Shown here: positions 1 through 10,637 of the stretch, one piece after another
How positions within the stretch are numbered: the first letter of the stretch is position 1
How the letters are laid out: every line of letters starts with the position of its first letter
Assembly (NCBI GenBank): GCA_024760905.1
Contig: CM045746.1
Span: 5,679,501 to 5,743,500, forward strand
Origin: Plotosus lineatus
Lineage: Eukaryota > Chordata > Actinopteri > Siluriformes > Plotosidae
DNA: 64,000 nt
Direction of reading: 5' to 3'
Made by a program: the position numbers and the translations under genes
The notes under the pieces: model-generated
Told to the model about the DNA's origin: nothing
The model's database searches: none
What the model saw: the letters and a program-made list of their open reading frames with translations, nothing else

Positions 1-73
1 AGTTTGCACGGTATTTCAAGACCCCCTGCCCATGGGGAATGTCTATAATGTTCATCAGTAACAACACATTTGA

Positions 74-310
74 TTGTTCCGCCGTGCTTTAAAAAACAGG
101 ACAATATTTTGCTGTGTTCTCTTGGTAAATCTCCAACAACTGATTGAATTAGAAACTGCTACAACACAACTATGGGATGCTCTGAATGAATGGAGTGATG
201 AACCAGATATGGATCTATCAGAAAGTGATGACGAGTATTTTTCACCGATTCTCCTGCTCACTAACTTTATAAATTTAAGCACGGTCATGTGCTTTTGTTT
301 ATGTCCTTGA
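74..310 (+). other. Acidic open segment, possible exon (unit 1)
   Basis: A 78-codon segment is open from a TTG (no ATG) to a stop at 308-310. It encodes a leucine/glutamate-rich stretch followed by a strongly acidic patch (residues SESDDEYFSP near the middle). The same frame stays open in all four units with only a few substitutions, for example Q/K and D/E changes. No family is recognised. A real exon would need splice sites; an AG lies before the segment but no strong donor follows the acidic patch. Conservation among recent duplicates is weak evidence of coding. Confidence 0.25.
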
Positions 311-504
311 GTGGTTCAGCGTGCAATGTGCTAAAGTTGACATTCATGTTGATTGGCTCGATTTTGCTTCCAGAAAACGTTTAAAGAAAGAGCACCGGGA
401 GGGGAAATTAAGAAGTCTTTTAAAAAAATTTTTTTTTTTTTTTATTTAGCTGTTTTCTTTTTATTTTCGGCATTCATTCAAGTGGTTTGGTTGATACCAC
501 AAAA

Positions 505-765
505 TGAATAACACAAATACCAGTCTTTTATTGTTCTGTTATTGTTCATGTTTTCCACTTCGATGGTGCCACACACATCAGGGGTGCCCGGAGAGCAATT
601 GGGGGTTAGGTGCCTTGCTCAAGGCCACTTCAGCCATTTATGTGGAGGAAGGGAAGGTGCTGTTCACTCCCTCACCACCACATATTTTTTCCTGTTGGTG
701 CGGGAGTCGAACCAATGAACTTTCCATTCCAAAGCTCCCCCTATAACCATTAGACTACAGTTGTA
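505..765 (-). repeat. tRNA-derived SINE (unit 1)
   Basis: On the minus strand a Pol III A box (TAGTCTAATGG, 747-757) precedes a B box (703-713; one base off the GGTTCGATTCC seen in other units). It is followed by a body containing a 'ccttgagcaaggc'-type core that is common in teleost SINEs. The element lies antisense inside the gene-like A block and is present at the same place in all four units, so it predates the duplications. The 3' limit is approximate. Confidence 0.75.
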
Positions 766-1144
766 CCAAAGCTGTAGATATATTTGCACAGCTCAGATGA
801 ACTAGAGGGATTATAGATAATGTCAGTAAATCATTGAATTTTCAGGCTGCCTTCAGAATTTCCACTTGTTACTCCCTCAGTACTACAGAAAGTTCACTGC
901 AGAAAGTGCGACAAAATGTCTGAATCTTTGTGTACTGGGCGAGTGGACATTTCAAACACAACACAATTGTTCATCTGTTCAGTTCAGTAACTATTGATCT
1001 ATTTATAATTGTTCTATCCTTTTCATTCAGAAGAAAGTGATGCCTGATCAAATGAATGAATGGATGTTCTCATCTTCAGTCATTGTTGTGTTTTATTCAC
1101 GTCATTCAGTATTAACTGTTTTCTCCCTTTTGTTGTATCTTCAG

Positions 1145-1780
1145 GTCACAAGAAAGAAGACCACAGACCCCAACAGCAGGTGGACAAGCTAGGACGATAG
1201 TGATCAGTCATGGGTAACTTTTAGGGACACATTCACTTGGAAGAGAACATCGACTCAAAGGAGAAGGTCAAGGTTGAAGAAAACATCAACATCGAGTAGA
1301 CCGTCCCTCTTTGTGGGTCCTGATCCCTTTGAGTCCAATATTATTCAGGATTCTGTCCCTGTCAAGGAGACCGTCCTCCTGAAGGAGCTTGCTTCCTTAA
1401 TCGAGTCTTTCTCTATTGAGAGGCCTGTCCTTAATCCAGAGCTTGAGTCGTTTTTGAAGTCTCTGCTTGTTCAGGACTCTATACCTATTCAAGAGGTTGA
1501 TTCCTTGAAAGAGTCTTTCCCATCTGAGAATCTCCTCTTGTCCATGGAGCATTTGCCTGTCCAGGACACTCTCTTTGTCCAGGACATCCGCTCTGTTCTG
1601 GATTCTGTCCCCATTGAGGAGGTTGATTCCTTGACAGAGTCTTTCTTCTTTGAGAACCCCCACTTGTCCGTGGAGTCTTTGCCTATCCTGGATGTTCTCT
1701 CTGTCCAGAATGCGCTCTCTGTACCGAACTCTGCCCCTATACAGGGGGTTGATTCCATGACTGAGTCTTTCCTCCTTTGA
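1145..1780 (+). pseudogene. Repeat-bearing exon, unit 1 (one 90-residue repeat; frame damaged)
   Basis: A plausible acceptor (tgttgtatcttcag, ending at 1144) opens a block whose frame reads through a basic segment (KRTSTQRRRSRLKK-like) into a serine/leucine/aspartate-rich repeat. The repeat is about 90 residues, made of two related halves of about 44 residues with the recurring pattern DS-[VI]-P-[IL]-x-E-[VI]-DSL-x-ESF. Unit 1 carries one full repeat. An extra G near 1188, absent from unit 2, shifts the frame, so the long frame only resumes at 1274 and stops at 1778-1780. No known domain is recognised. The block is also open on the opposite strand, so open length alone does not prove coding. 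Followed by a SINE-derived stretch and a possible next exon at 2241. Confidence 0.4.
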
Positions 1781-1860
1781 GAACCTCATCTTGCCTGTGG
1801 AGTCAGATCCTGTTCAAGAAATGTGGAAAATGTCCCGTGCTCAGTCGGTTCTAAGTCGTA

Positions 1861-2010
1861 TTTGCATTTTGTCCACATGCTTGTGCGGGTTTTCTCCAGG
1901 TACTCCACTTTCCTTCCACAATGTCAAAGCATGCATGTTAGGCTCATTGGACGTTCCAAATCACCCCTAGGTGTGAGTGTGAACGTGAATGGTTGTGTGT
2001 GATTTGCCCT
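1861..2010 (+). repeat. SINE-derived stretch downstream of repeat exon (unit 1)
   Basis: The stretch from 'tgtccacatgcttgtgcggg' through 'gtgtgagtgtgaacgtgaatgg' matches the body of the DANA/V-SINE-like elements of fish (cream-of-intron 'ccacaatgtcaaagcatgcatgttagg' segment). The tRNA head is not visible. It is conserved at the same place in all units. Confidence 0.55.
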
Positions 2011-2240
2011 TTGATTATATCACATTTTCAGTCATCCTCAATATAAGTCAGTGTTATGCTTCACTACGTTTCAGTGAAACATCTCATGCTAAAAATAATG
2101 AAGATTTACAAACAGGTAGACATGTTTGGTTTGTTTTTTACGTATGGTTGTTTTAGTCAGTATTTTCATGCTTTGGAACACCGCACAAGGCGATATCGTT
2201 GTGTTTTAATGTGGAACTGTAGACGGCCCTTGGGTTCCAG

Positions 2241-2357
2241 AGGTTTCAGCTGTTCCTGCAGGAAATGGAGCTGAAGCAAATCGAGATGGTGAAGAGACAC
2301 TATCAGAGAGTGTGTAGTGCAAGATGCTGTCATTCAGGATGATCAGAAGCGGGCTCG
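2241..2357 (+). other. Candidate short exon with strong splice donor (unit 1)
   Basis: An AG acceptor (gggttccag, ending at 2240) and a near-consensus donor (CG|GTGAGT at 2358) bound 117 nt. One frame reads a charged, coiled-coil-like peptide (QEMELKQIEMVKRHYQRV) and then stops. Another frame reads an acidic peptide that is interrupted by one stop. Donor and acceptor are kept in all four units. The family is unknown. Confidence 0.3.
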
Positions 2358-2677
2358 GTGAGTTAAAATACTGCCCAATAAAATGTCTCCATGTTAGTTG
2401 GAATGTTTTTTGGTTATGGGAGTTGGATCAACATGCATTTACTTTTTTTATTTTTTTATACATTTGGAGAAGTGTTTGAATGACCTTACAGCAGATGATT
2501 ACCATTTTAATGATTTGTTCTCGTAAGATTTGGAGCCTGAAAGCTCATACTTCAATGGGTTTGATAGATTCAGTTTAGTTCCCAGTCACTTCATATCACA
2601 TTCACTCACAGAGCACTTTATTCGGAACATCGAAACTTGTACTCATTTACCTACTGATCTTTTTTCCTTATCTGTAG

Positions 2678-3184
2678 CATCAGCTCCCTGTTCATGACCA
2701 TTGATCGCAACCTGGGGCAGCAGTTCAAGGACACGTTTGACGCTTGTGTCCAATCTCATCATCGTCATCATCATTGTTGCTTCCCGCATGGCATGGGATC
2801 GGCCTTGGGGCACGGCCGCTTGGAGTACTGGAACCAAATCTCCGACAGCTACCTGAAGTCTTGTCTCCTCAATGTCTTCAGCACCTGCTGTTTATCAACA
2901 CTGAGTCTCTTTTCAGTCTTCCCTCAATTATCGAACATAACAACCTTCTGGAGCCTCGAATCGAACATAACGACCTTCTGGAACCTCCACTCCCCATCCT
3001 CCTGGGCCTTTCACAAAACATCCAAGAGCAAACGCTGTCTATTAGCCACATGTCCATGAACGTTTACAGCAAGTTCAGCAATGCTGCAGCTGTGATCGAC
3101 TTTTCTGACACGCTGCTCGGAAACACTCATGATCAGTTACAGCATATGAGGGATTCCTTTGACAGTGTTGTGGACTCTGACTGA
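2678..3184 (+). other. Terminal open segment of the A block (unit 1)
   Basis: It follows a pyrimidine-rich acceptor (ttttttccttatctgtag, ending at 2677). The first part reads well in one frame ([20 protein letters not shown] near 2694). The second part, from about 2885 to the stop at 3182-3184, reads well in another frame (ending [12 protein letters not shown]). The break in frame is shared by units 1 and 3, so it is older than the array or marks a missed intron. The 146-codon frame 2744-3184 is intact in units 1 and 3 and broken in unit 2. No family is recognised. Confidence 0.35.
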
Positions 3185-3286
3185 AATGGCAATGCAGCCA
3201 CTTCATGACGAACTTTGGTTTACTAACAATGGGCTTAACTCATGAATGTCTCTATTTTTTTGTGGGGATATAAACATGCTCCCTTC

Positions 3287-3800
3287 CATACATACATACA
3301 TACATGCAGTCTCCCACACATACATACATACATACGTGTGCCCTCCCACACACACACACAGACATACATACATACCGACACCCTCCCATACATAAAAACA
3401 TGCATGGACTTTCCTATACATACATACATACATACCTGCACCCTCCCATACATACATACATACATACATACACACACCTTCCCATACATACATGCATAAA
3501 CCCTCCCAAACATGCATACACACATACAAGCATGCACGTGCCTCTCCATACATACATACATGCATATCTACATACACACACCCTCCCATACATACACACG
3601 TGCATGCATACATGCATGCATGCACCCTCCTCAACATCCATACATGCAACCTCCGGCACATACATATGTACATACATGCATGCACCCTCCTATACATACA
3701 GACATCCAGACATATGTACATGCACCCTCACATACATGCATACTTGCATATGTACATACATACATGCACCCTTCCATCAATTCATACATACATTTAATTC
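3287..3800. repeat. CATA-rich composite minisatellite (unit 1)
   Basis: About 510 bases of (CATA)n runs punctuated by 'tgcaccctccca' and 'tgcatgcatgca' phrases. Long open frames on both strands (Tyr/Ile/His/Thr or Met/Tyr/Val/Cys-rich) arise because the repeats lack stop codons; they are not genes. Confidence 0.9.
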
Positions 3801-4080
3801 ATTACAAGAGTCAACATCTTGATTAACGGGTGTCTGAGGTGTCATCAAAAAAAAAGGCAACAAATAAAAGAAATAAAACAAAATGAAAGTATTACATTTC
3901 TATCAAAATAAAAATGTACAAAGAATTAATTATATTTACTGTAAATTATTTATGAAGGAAATCATTGAAATTAAATATTGCAATAAAGTATTTATTTAAA
4001 CTTACTTTTGGTGGTTTTCTGTTTTTGTACATCCAAACAGATGTGTGCATACACAATTAATATGAATAAATACATTTATC

Positions 4081-4121
<41 letters not shown>

Positions 4122-4887
4122 ACACACACACATATGTTTACAACGGCTTCCAAAGTATTGTATAAAAGTATTTTCATCCTCAGGATCTCGGTGACAAAAG
4201 ATCAGATCACTCAGATAATCACAACTATCCATTCATTCATTCATTTCCTGAAACACTATCCTAATTAGGGTCGTAGGGAGGCTGGCTCCCATCTCAGCCC
4301 ACTATGGGTTCATCGCTGGGTCAGCACAGACATGAAAATATAATTATATAAAGTGGCACCTCAAACAATTCAGTTCCCACACAGGAATCTGCAGTGCTGG
4401 GCTTTTTTTTCCACAGAGTCAAGGAACACGGCTGTGGAAGGATTTATAAAACCCTTGAACTGTACTTACAGGTTCCACACCTGCACTAATAGAGGTATAA
4501 GACAAAAAAAGAAGTAAAAATAAATAAATAAACCAGACGTGCAATCAGACAGCATGTGAAGAAAGGGACAGTGATAGCGAGATTATTAAATGTGTGAATA
4601 AACAGATGTTTCTCTCATCATTGCAGAAACGCAGGGGTTAATTTCCCGGCATTAACAGAATTCTTCACTTCATCAGAATGAAAGAAAACTTTCAGGTTTC
4701 ATCAAAAGTGTTAACATAATGTTTGTGTAAAAATAAAGTACATCGACACCAACATGCTACATCCAGTTGTTTACTTCGATGGTTCTGAGTCACATTACAG
4801 ATGTTTCTTTCAGATAACTGCTTATACACAAGAGTTTACATTGGGCAGATCCTATTATCCAGCGAAACGTACATTTATCATCATCGT
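3801..4887. other. C block: AT-rich spacer with microsatellite and SINE tail
   Basis: There is no coding signal. It holds a TA/TG/CA dinucleotide tract at about 4080-4132 and, at about 4220-4330, a reversed SINE 3' tail (attcattcatt...cctaattagggtcg...gctggctcccatctcagccc). The rest is unrecognised AT-rich sequence. The same spacer recurs in unit 3 (31263-32044) and is truncated in units 2 and 4. Confidence 0.6.
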
Positions 4888-5110
4888 GAGTATATTGGTC
4901 GTAGGATGCTGAGGTTGGAACTACCAGGCAAAAGGTCCAGAGGAAGACCAAAGAGAAGATTTATGGATGCGGTGAAGGCGGACATGAAGGTCATTGGAGT
5001 AAGAGTAGAAGATGCAGAGGATAGGGAGAGATGGAGGCAGATCATTTGCTGTGGCGACCCCTGAAGGGAACAGCCGAAAGGAAAAGAAGAAGAAGAAGAA
5101 AGAAGAAGTA
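4888..5110 (+). mobile_element. RTE-X-type LINE, 3' end only (5'-truncated)
   Basis: The frame encodes the C-terminal tail of the RTE-X ORF (…RSRGRPKRRFMDAVKADMKV…; aligns to 34978-35190 of the unit-3 LINE). It is followed by the element's short 3' UTR (tttgctgtggcgacccctga) and a GAA-repeat tail. It is a typical dead-on-arrival insertion. The sequence is less like the other LINE copies in the window than they are to each other. Confidence 0.8.
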
Positions 5111-5240
5111 CGACTCAGCAACTCAAGGTTAAAGGCCTTCCTTAAGGGCATAACAATGGTAAATTGGTGGTAATTGGGCTTTTGAACCCTTAACCTTCGA
5201 TTCACTGAGCCCAAGCCTTAACCACTGAGCCACACCCGCT
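5105..5240 (-). repeat. tRNA-derived SINE fragment
   Basis: On the minus strand a perfect A-box match (TGGCTCAGTGG, complement of 5222-5232) precedes a near-consensus B box (GGTTCAAAAGC, complement of 5178-5188) at tRNA-like spacing. The body abuts the GAA tail of the LINE piece. It is not a functional tRNA gene: no cloverleaf could be drawn. Confidence 0.55.
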
Positions 5241-5649
5241 TCCTGACTGTTAAATGTTCACATAGTGTATCTACAGTTCTGTTGTCTGTCCTCTATATGG
5301 GAATTTATTCTTTACTATTGATGCATTAAACTCAAAGTCTGAAACAGGCCCGCCTTGAATTTCTCCTCATCTCTGTGTTCAGTGGCCTCTCGCAGCCAAG
5401 GTTGAACATCTTCAACATGAAATATCAATCATTGAATTAAAAACTGACTTTAAAAATTAACCTTTAAAAATCAGAGGGCGTGTTACAAACAGATCAATAA
5501 AATATCAGTAAAATGATTAAATTATATATAAATTTAACAAATCCTGTTCTCTGGCGCCCGACGAATTAAAGATTAAATGTTGTAGAATGAATATAATTTC
5601 AATCGGGTTGAGATCGACTGGACTTGAAGGTGGACATTTACAAGTTACA
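5241..5649. other. Spacer without recognised features
   Basis: AT-rich sequence between repeats. No convincing exon, RNA gene or known repeat was seen. Confidence 0.5.
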
Positions 5650-8133
5650 GTTGGTTCTTCTTCTTGTGGAAGATGTTTCCAATGCAGCCGTGAAGGGTGC
5701 ACAAGCCAGTGTTCTCTATCATGCCGGTCCCAAGCCCGGATAAATGCAGGGGGTAGTGTCAGGAAGGGCATCCGACGTAAAACCTGAGCCAGATCTGATA
5801 TGCAAATCACAAATTTACTCCTCCATAGTGGATTGGTCGAGGCAGCCATGAGGTGGGGGGGGGGCACTAACCAGTGTCTCTCCCCCTCATGCCGGTCCCA
5901 AGCCCGGAGAAATGCAGAGGGTTGTGTCAGGAAGGGCATCCGACGTAAAACCAATGCCAAACATTTATGATGCAAATCAGAAGTATTACCCCCATACCGG
6001 ATCGGTCGAGGCCCGGGGAAACAACGACCGCCATCAGTGCTGTCAATCAACAGGGTGCTGATGGAAATTGGATTACTGTTGGTCGAAGACGTCAAAGAAG
6101 GAGAGGTGGGAGGCGTGTCCGTAGGCAGAGAGAGAAGAGGAAAGGCATGAGTCTAGGACTGAGAGTGGGGACTTTCAATGTTGGAACTATGCAAAGAAAA
6201 GGTAGAGAGATGGCTGACATGATGCAGAGGAGGAAGGTGGACATACTGTATGTTCAGGCGACCAGGTGGAAAGGGACGAGGAAGTGATGGGCAGGTTTGG
6301 TATCCAGGACAGGAACGCAGAAGTACAGATGTTGATAGATTTTGCAAAAAGGATGGAAATGGCTGTGGTGAATACTTTCTTCCAGAAGAAACAGGAGCAT
6401 AGGGTGACTTATAAAAGCGGAGGTCGGAGCACACAGGTGGACTACATCTTGTGTAGGCGATGTAATTTGAATGAGTCAGTGACTGCAAAGTCATAGTGGG
6501 TGAGAGTGTTGCCAAACAGCATAGGATGGTGGTGTGCAGGATGACTCTGATGGTGAGAAAGGTGAAAAAGGCAAAGGCAGAGCAGAAGACAAAGTGGTGG
6601 AAGCTGAAAAAGGAAGAGTGTCGTGTTGTCATCAAGGAGGAGTTGAAACAGGCTTTGGGTGGCCAGGAAGTGCTTCCAAATGACTGGACAACCACAGCAA
6701 ATGTGATCAGGAACACAGGAAGGAGAGTACTTGGTGTGTCCTCTGGAAGGAAAGTAGATAAGGAGACTTGGTGGTGGAATGAGGAAGTGCAGGAGTGTGT
6801 ACAAAGGAAGAGGTTAGCTAAGAAGAAGTGGGACATTGAGAGGACCGAAGAGAGTAAACAGGAGTACAGGGAGACACAGAGTAAGGCAAAAGTAGCAGTG
6901 GCTAAGGCCAAACAGAGGGTGTATGATGACTTGTATGATAGGTTGGATAGTAAAGAGGGATAAAATGATCTATACAGGTTGGCACAGCAGAGAAATAGAG
7001 ATGGGAAGGACGTGCAGCAAGTTAGATTGATAAAGGACAAAGAGGGAAATGTATTGACTGATGACCGAAGTGTGCTGGGAAGCTGGAAAGAGTACTTTGA
7101 AGAGCTGATGAATGGGGAAAATGAGAGAGAGAAAAAGAGTAGAAGAGGTGACCATTGAGGAGCAGGATGTAGCAAAGATCAGTAAGGGTGAAGTGAAGAG
7201 GGCATTGAAGAGGATGAAGAATGGAAAAGCAGTTCGTCCTGATGATATAATTGTGGAGGTATGGAAGTGTCTAGGAGAGGTCGCAGTAGATTTTCTGATA
7301 AAAACATTCAACAAGGTACTAGAGAGTGAGCAGATGCTGGAGGAGTGGAGGAGAAGTGTGCTGGTGCCCATTTTTAAGAACAAGGGAGACGTGCAGAGTT
7401 GCAGCAACTACAGAAGGATAAAGTTGATGAGCCATTCGATGAAGTTATGGGAAAGAATAGTGGAAGCTAGACTAAGGGCAGAGGTCAACATTTGTGATCA
7501 ACAGTTTGGGTTTATGCCAAGAAAGAGCACCACAGATGCAATGTTTGCTTTGAGGATATTAATAGAGAAGTACAGAGAAGGTCAGAGGGAGCTACATTGT
7601 GCCTTTGTGGATCTGGAAAAAGCATATGACAGGGTGCCAAGAGAAGAACTGTGGTATTGCATGAGGAAGTCTGGAGTGGCAGAGAAGTATGTTAGAGTGG
7701 TGCAGGACATGTATAAGAGATGTAAGACAGTGGTGAGGTGTGCTGTCGATGTGACCGACGAATTCAAGATGGAGGTGGGACTGCATCAAGGGTCAGCTCT
7801 GAGCCCCTTCTTGTTTGCTATGGTGATGGACAGGCTCACAGACGAGGTGAGACAAGAATCTCCATGGACGATGATGTTTGCAGATGACATTGTGATTTGT
7901 AGTGAGAGCAGAGAACAAGTGGAGGAAAACCTAGAGACGTGGAGGTATGCCTTGGAAAGGAGAGGAATGAAGGTTAGCCTCAGAAAATCAGAATACATGT
8001 GTGTGAATGAGAAGGACCCAGGAGGAACGGTGATGTTACAGGGAGCAGAGATAACGAAGATGGAGGATTTTAAGTACTTAGGCTTAACAATCCAGAGCAA
8101 TGGAGAGTGTGGAAAAGAGACGAAGAAGCAGAA
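5650..8133 (+). mobile_element. RTE-X-type LINE copy 1a (with 5' UTR, EN deletion, RT)
   Basis: Two partial 5' UTR pieces (5650-5800 and 5826-6075, each with 'ggtcccaagcccgga' and 'caggaagggcatccgacgtaaaa') precede the ORF. The endonuclease starts MSLGLRVGTFNVGTM near 6147. About 500 nt are missing after the ETRWKG-equivalent motif at 6269, so the DxN motif region is lost. Later parts read in pieces: the linker (6496-6963, stop) and the reverse transcriptase (7112-8146), with motif A ([14 protein letters not shown]) and the catalytic FADD box (MMFADDIVI near 7880). The copy ends abruptly at about 8130, where it fuses to the EN of copy 1b. Family role: target-primed reverse transcription. This copy is inactive. 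Confidence 0.85.
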
Positions 8134-9765
8134 ATTGAAGGCATGATGTTCAATGTTGTGAGTGCTTATGCCCCACAGGCAAGATGTGAGCTAGAAGAGA
8201 AGGAGAGATTCTGGAGTGTGTTCGATGAAGTGATGCAGAATACCCACAGAGGTGAAAGAGAAAAAAAAAAACAAAGACAGAAAAATTTGACCCCCTGGAG
8301 GCCTTAGAGACATGAAACTTCGTTGATTCATTTTTTTATGTGCATTGGTGCAGACTTCAATGGACATGTTGGTGCAGGCAAGAGAGGGGACGAGGAAGGG
8401 ATGGGCAGGTTTGGTATCCAGGACAGGAACACAGGACAGATGTTGATAGATTTTGCAAAAAGGATGGAAATGGCTGTGGTGAATACTTTCTTCCAGAAGA
8501 GGCAGGAGCATAGGGTGACTTATAAAAGCGGTGATAGGAGCACACAGGTAGACTACATCTTGTGCAGGCGATGTAATTTGAAGGAAATCAGTGACTGCAA
8601 AGTAGTAGTGGGTGAGACTGTTGCCAAACAGCATAGGATGGGGTGTGCAGGATGACGCTGATGGTGAGGATAGGGAAGAAGGGGAAGGAAGGTAGATAAG
8701 GAGACTTGGTGGTGGAATGAGGAAGTGCAGGAGTGTGTACAAAGGAAGAGGTTAGCTAAGAAGAAGTGGGACATTGAGAGAACCGAAGAGAGTAAACAGG
8801 AGTACAGGGAGACAGCGGAAGGCGAAGGTCGCAGTGTCAAAGGCCAAACAGGCCAAACATCATACAAGTATGATGACTTGTATGCTCGGTTGGACAGTAA
8901 GGAGGGAGAAAATAATTTATACAGGTTGGCACAGCAGAGAAATAGAAATAGGAAGAATGTGCAGCAAGTTCGAGTGATAAAGGACAGAGAGGGAAATGTA
9001 TTGACTGATGATAGAAGTGTGATGGGAAGATTGAAAGAGTACTTTGAAGAGCTGATGAATGAGAAAAATGAGAGACAAAAAAAAAAAAAAAAAAAAAAAA
9101 GAGTAGAAGAGGTGACTGTTGAGGACCAGAAAGTAGTAAGGGTGAAGTGAGGAGGGCATTGAAGAGGATGAAGAGTGGAAAGGCAATTGGTCCTGATGAC
9201 ATACCTGTGAAGGTATGGAAGTGTGTCGGAGAGGTAGCAGTCGATTTTCTGACGAAAACATTCAACAAGGTCTTAGAGAGTGAGCAGATGCTGGAGAAAT
9301 GGACAAGTGTACTGGACTGGTGCCCATTTTTAAGAACAAGGGAGACGTGCGGAGTTGTGGCAACTACAGGGGGATAAAGTTGATGAGCCATACGATGAAG
9401 TTATGGGAAAGAATAGTGGAAGCTAGACTGAGGGCAGAGGTCAACATTTGTGATCAACAGTTTTGGTTCATGCCAAGAAAGAGCACCACAGATGCAGTGT
9501 TTGCTTTGAGGATGTTCATCGAGAAGTACAGAGAAGGTCAGAGGGAGCTGCATTGTGCCTTTGTGGATCTGGAGAAAGCATATGACAGGGTGCCAAGAAA
9601 AGAACTGTGGTATTGCATGAGGAAATCTGGAGTGGCAGAAAAGTATGTTTGAGTGGTGCAGGACATGTATGAGAGATGTAACACAGCGGTGAGGTATGCT
9701 GTCGGCGTGATCGAAAAATTCAAAGTGGAGGTGGGACTGTATCAAGTGAGGGATCTTTGTGCATT
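8134..9765 (+). mobile_element. RTE-X-type LINE copy 1b (EN fragment to partial RT)
   Basis: It begins inside the endonuclease (EIEGMMFNVVSAYAPQ) and carries a ~70-nt unrelated patch near 8260-8340 before the GADFNGH motif. It has a deletion in the linker, an A-rich tract at 9077-9100 and an RT that stops after the 'GLYQV' position near 9740, just before the catalytic FADD box. A TGA at about 9650 further breaks the RT. The TA/CA microsatellite and a Tc1 end follow. The same b-type copy occurs in units 2 and 3. Confidence 0.85.
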
Positions 9766-9827
9766 TCCATATATATATATATACACATACAAACACACAT
9801 CCATACACACACACACACACACACACA
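9766..9827. repeat. TA/CA dinucleotide microsatellite
   Basis: Runs of (TA)n then (CA)n separate the truncated LINE from the Tc1 left end. Confidence 0.9.
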
Positions 9828-9940
9828 CAGTGGGGCCAATAAGTATTGGGCAACATAAAAATGTACAATTCACCCATTTAAAAAGATTAGAAAGGTCTGT
9901 AATTTTCATCATAGGTCCATATCAAGCTTGAAAGACAGAA

Positions 9941-9979
<39 letters not shown>

Positions 9980-10415
9980 AGGAAATCACATTGTATGATT
10001 TTTAAACAATTTATTTGTGAAAATGGGAGGCCAAAAAGTATTGGGCAGCGAGCAAAAGTTACTTTTAATACTTTGTAATGTAACCTTGATTAGCAATGAC
10101 AGAGGTCGAACGGTTCCTGTAGTTCTTGACCAGGTCTACTGTTGGGTTCTCAATGAACACAGACATCATAAAAACACGCACACACTCATTAGGAGAAAGA
10201 CACAGAGAGTCAAGTTCATTCTCATATATGAGGAGAGCAGTCAGATTGACAGCCAATTACACGTCTCCTCGCTGCTCTGGCTTGAAACCTGACTGAGAAC
10301 CTCTTTTATTCCATCAGGGTGATTTCTAGTTACACATGTCATATTGATTTCCGAACGGGGAGGGGTGTATGTGAGTCAGCATCATGACCTTCATCATTGT
10401 TCTATGCTTATCTAC
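9828..10415 (-). mobile_element. Tc1/mariner relic, one end only (unit 1)
   Basis: Starts cagtggggccaataagtatt and matches 46346-46922 of the unit-3 Tc1 element, including the inner repeat 'ggccaaaaagtattgggcag' near 10030. The transposase part and the other inverted repeat are missing: at 10415 the sequence jumps to what lies just beyond the element in unit 3 (48354). A poly-A tract lies at 9946-9976. Confidence 0.8.
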
Positions 10416-10449
10416 GATGTCAGCGTGTTTCTGTCCCTTGCTAAAAAGA

Positions 10450-10562
10450 GTTGTGACAGGAAGGGCATCCGACGTAAAACCTCTGCCAAATCAAACGTGC
10501 GAATCAGATGATTCGCTGTGGCAACTCCTGAGTAAAAGGGAAAAAGCCGAAAAGAAGACAGA
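10450..10562 (+). repeat. Short RTE-X-derived (SINE-like) element, unit 1
   Basis: About 110 bases join the RTE-X 5' UTR phrase (caggaagggcatccgacgtaaaac) to its 3' end phrase (gctgtggcaactcctgagtaaaaggg…agccgaaaagaaga), with the whole coding region absent. The same layout is seen at 22995, 48385 and, reversed, at 44690. Zebrafish DANA-type SINEs carry a similar tail, so this may be a SINE 3' part rather than a deleted LINE. Confidence 0.65.
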
Positions 10563-10567
10563 CAGAC

Positions 10568-10635
<68 letters not shown>

Positions 10636-10637
10636 TC
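10563..10637. repeat. CT/TA/CA dinucleotide microsatellite
   Basis: (CT)n, (TA)n and (CA)n runs follow directly on the short RTE-derived element. Confidence 0.9.

Noticed and set aside
2678..3184. Possible relation of the A-block peptides to clusterin-like proteins
   Set aside because: Only a loose impression from scattered Cys/Arg patterns; no conserved motif could be lined up.
3203..3822. Long open frames rich in Tyr/Ile/His/Thr or Met/Tyr/Val/Cys
   Set aside because: They are translations of the CATA repeat on both strands; no start context or conservation beyond the repeat. The same holds at 15560-16201, 30660-31293 and 54619-55415.
5105..5240. A tRNA gene
   Set aside because: A and B boxes exist, but no acceptor stem or anticodon arm could be formed; it is a SINE piece.
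9653..9931. Open frames through TA/CA microsatellites (YIYIYI, HTHTHT, VCVCVC)
   Set aside because: Simple-repeat artefacts; same at 10384-10737, 46059-46430 and 48379-48707.
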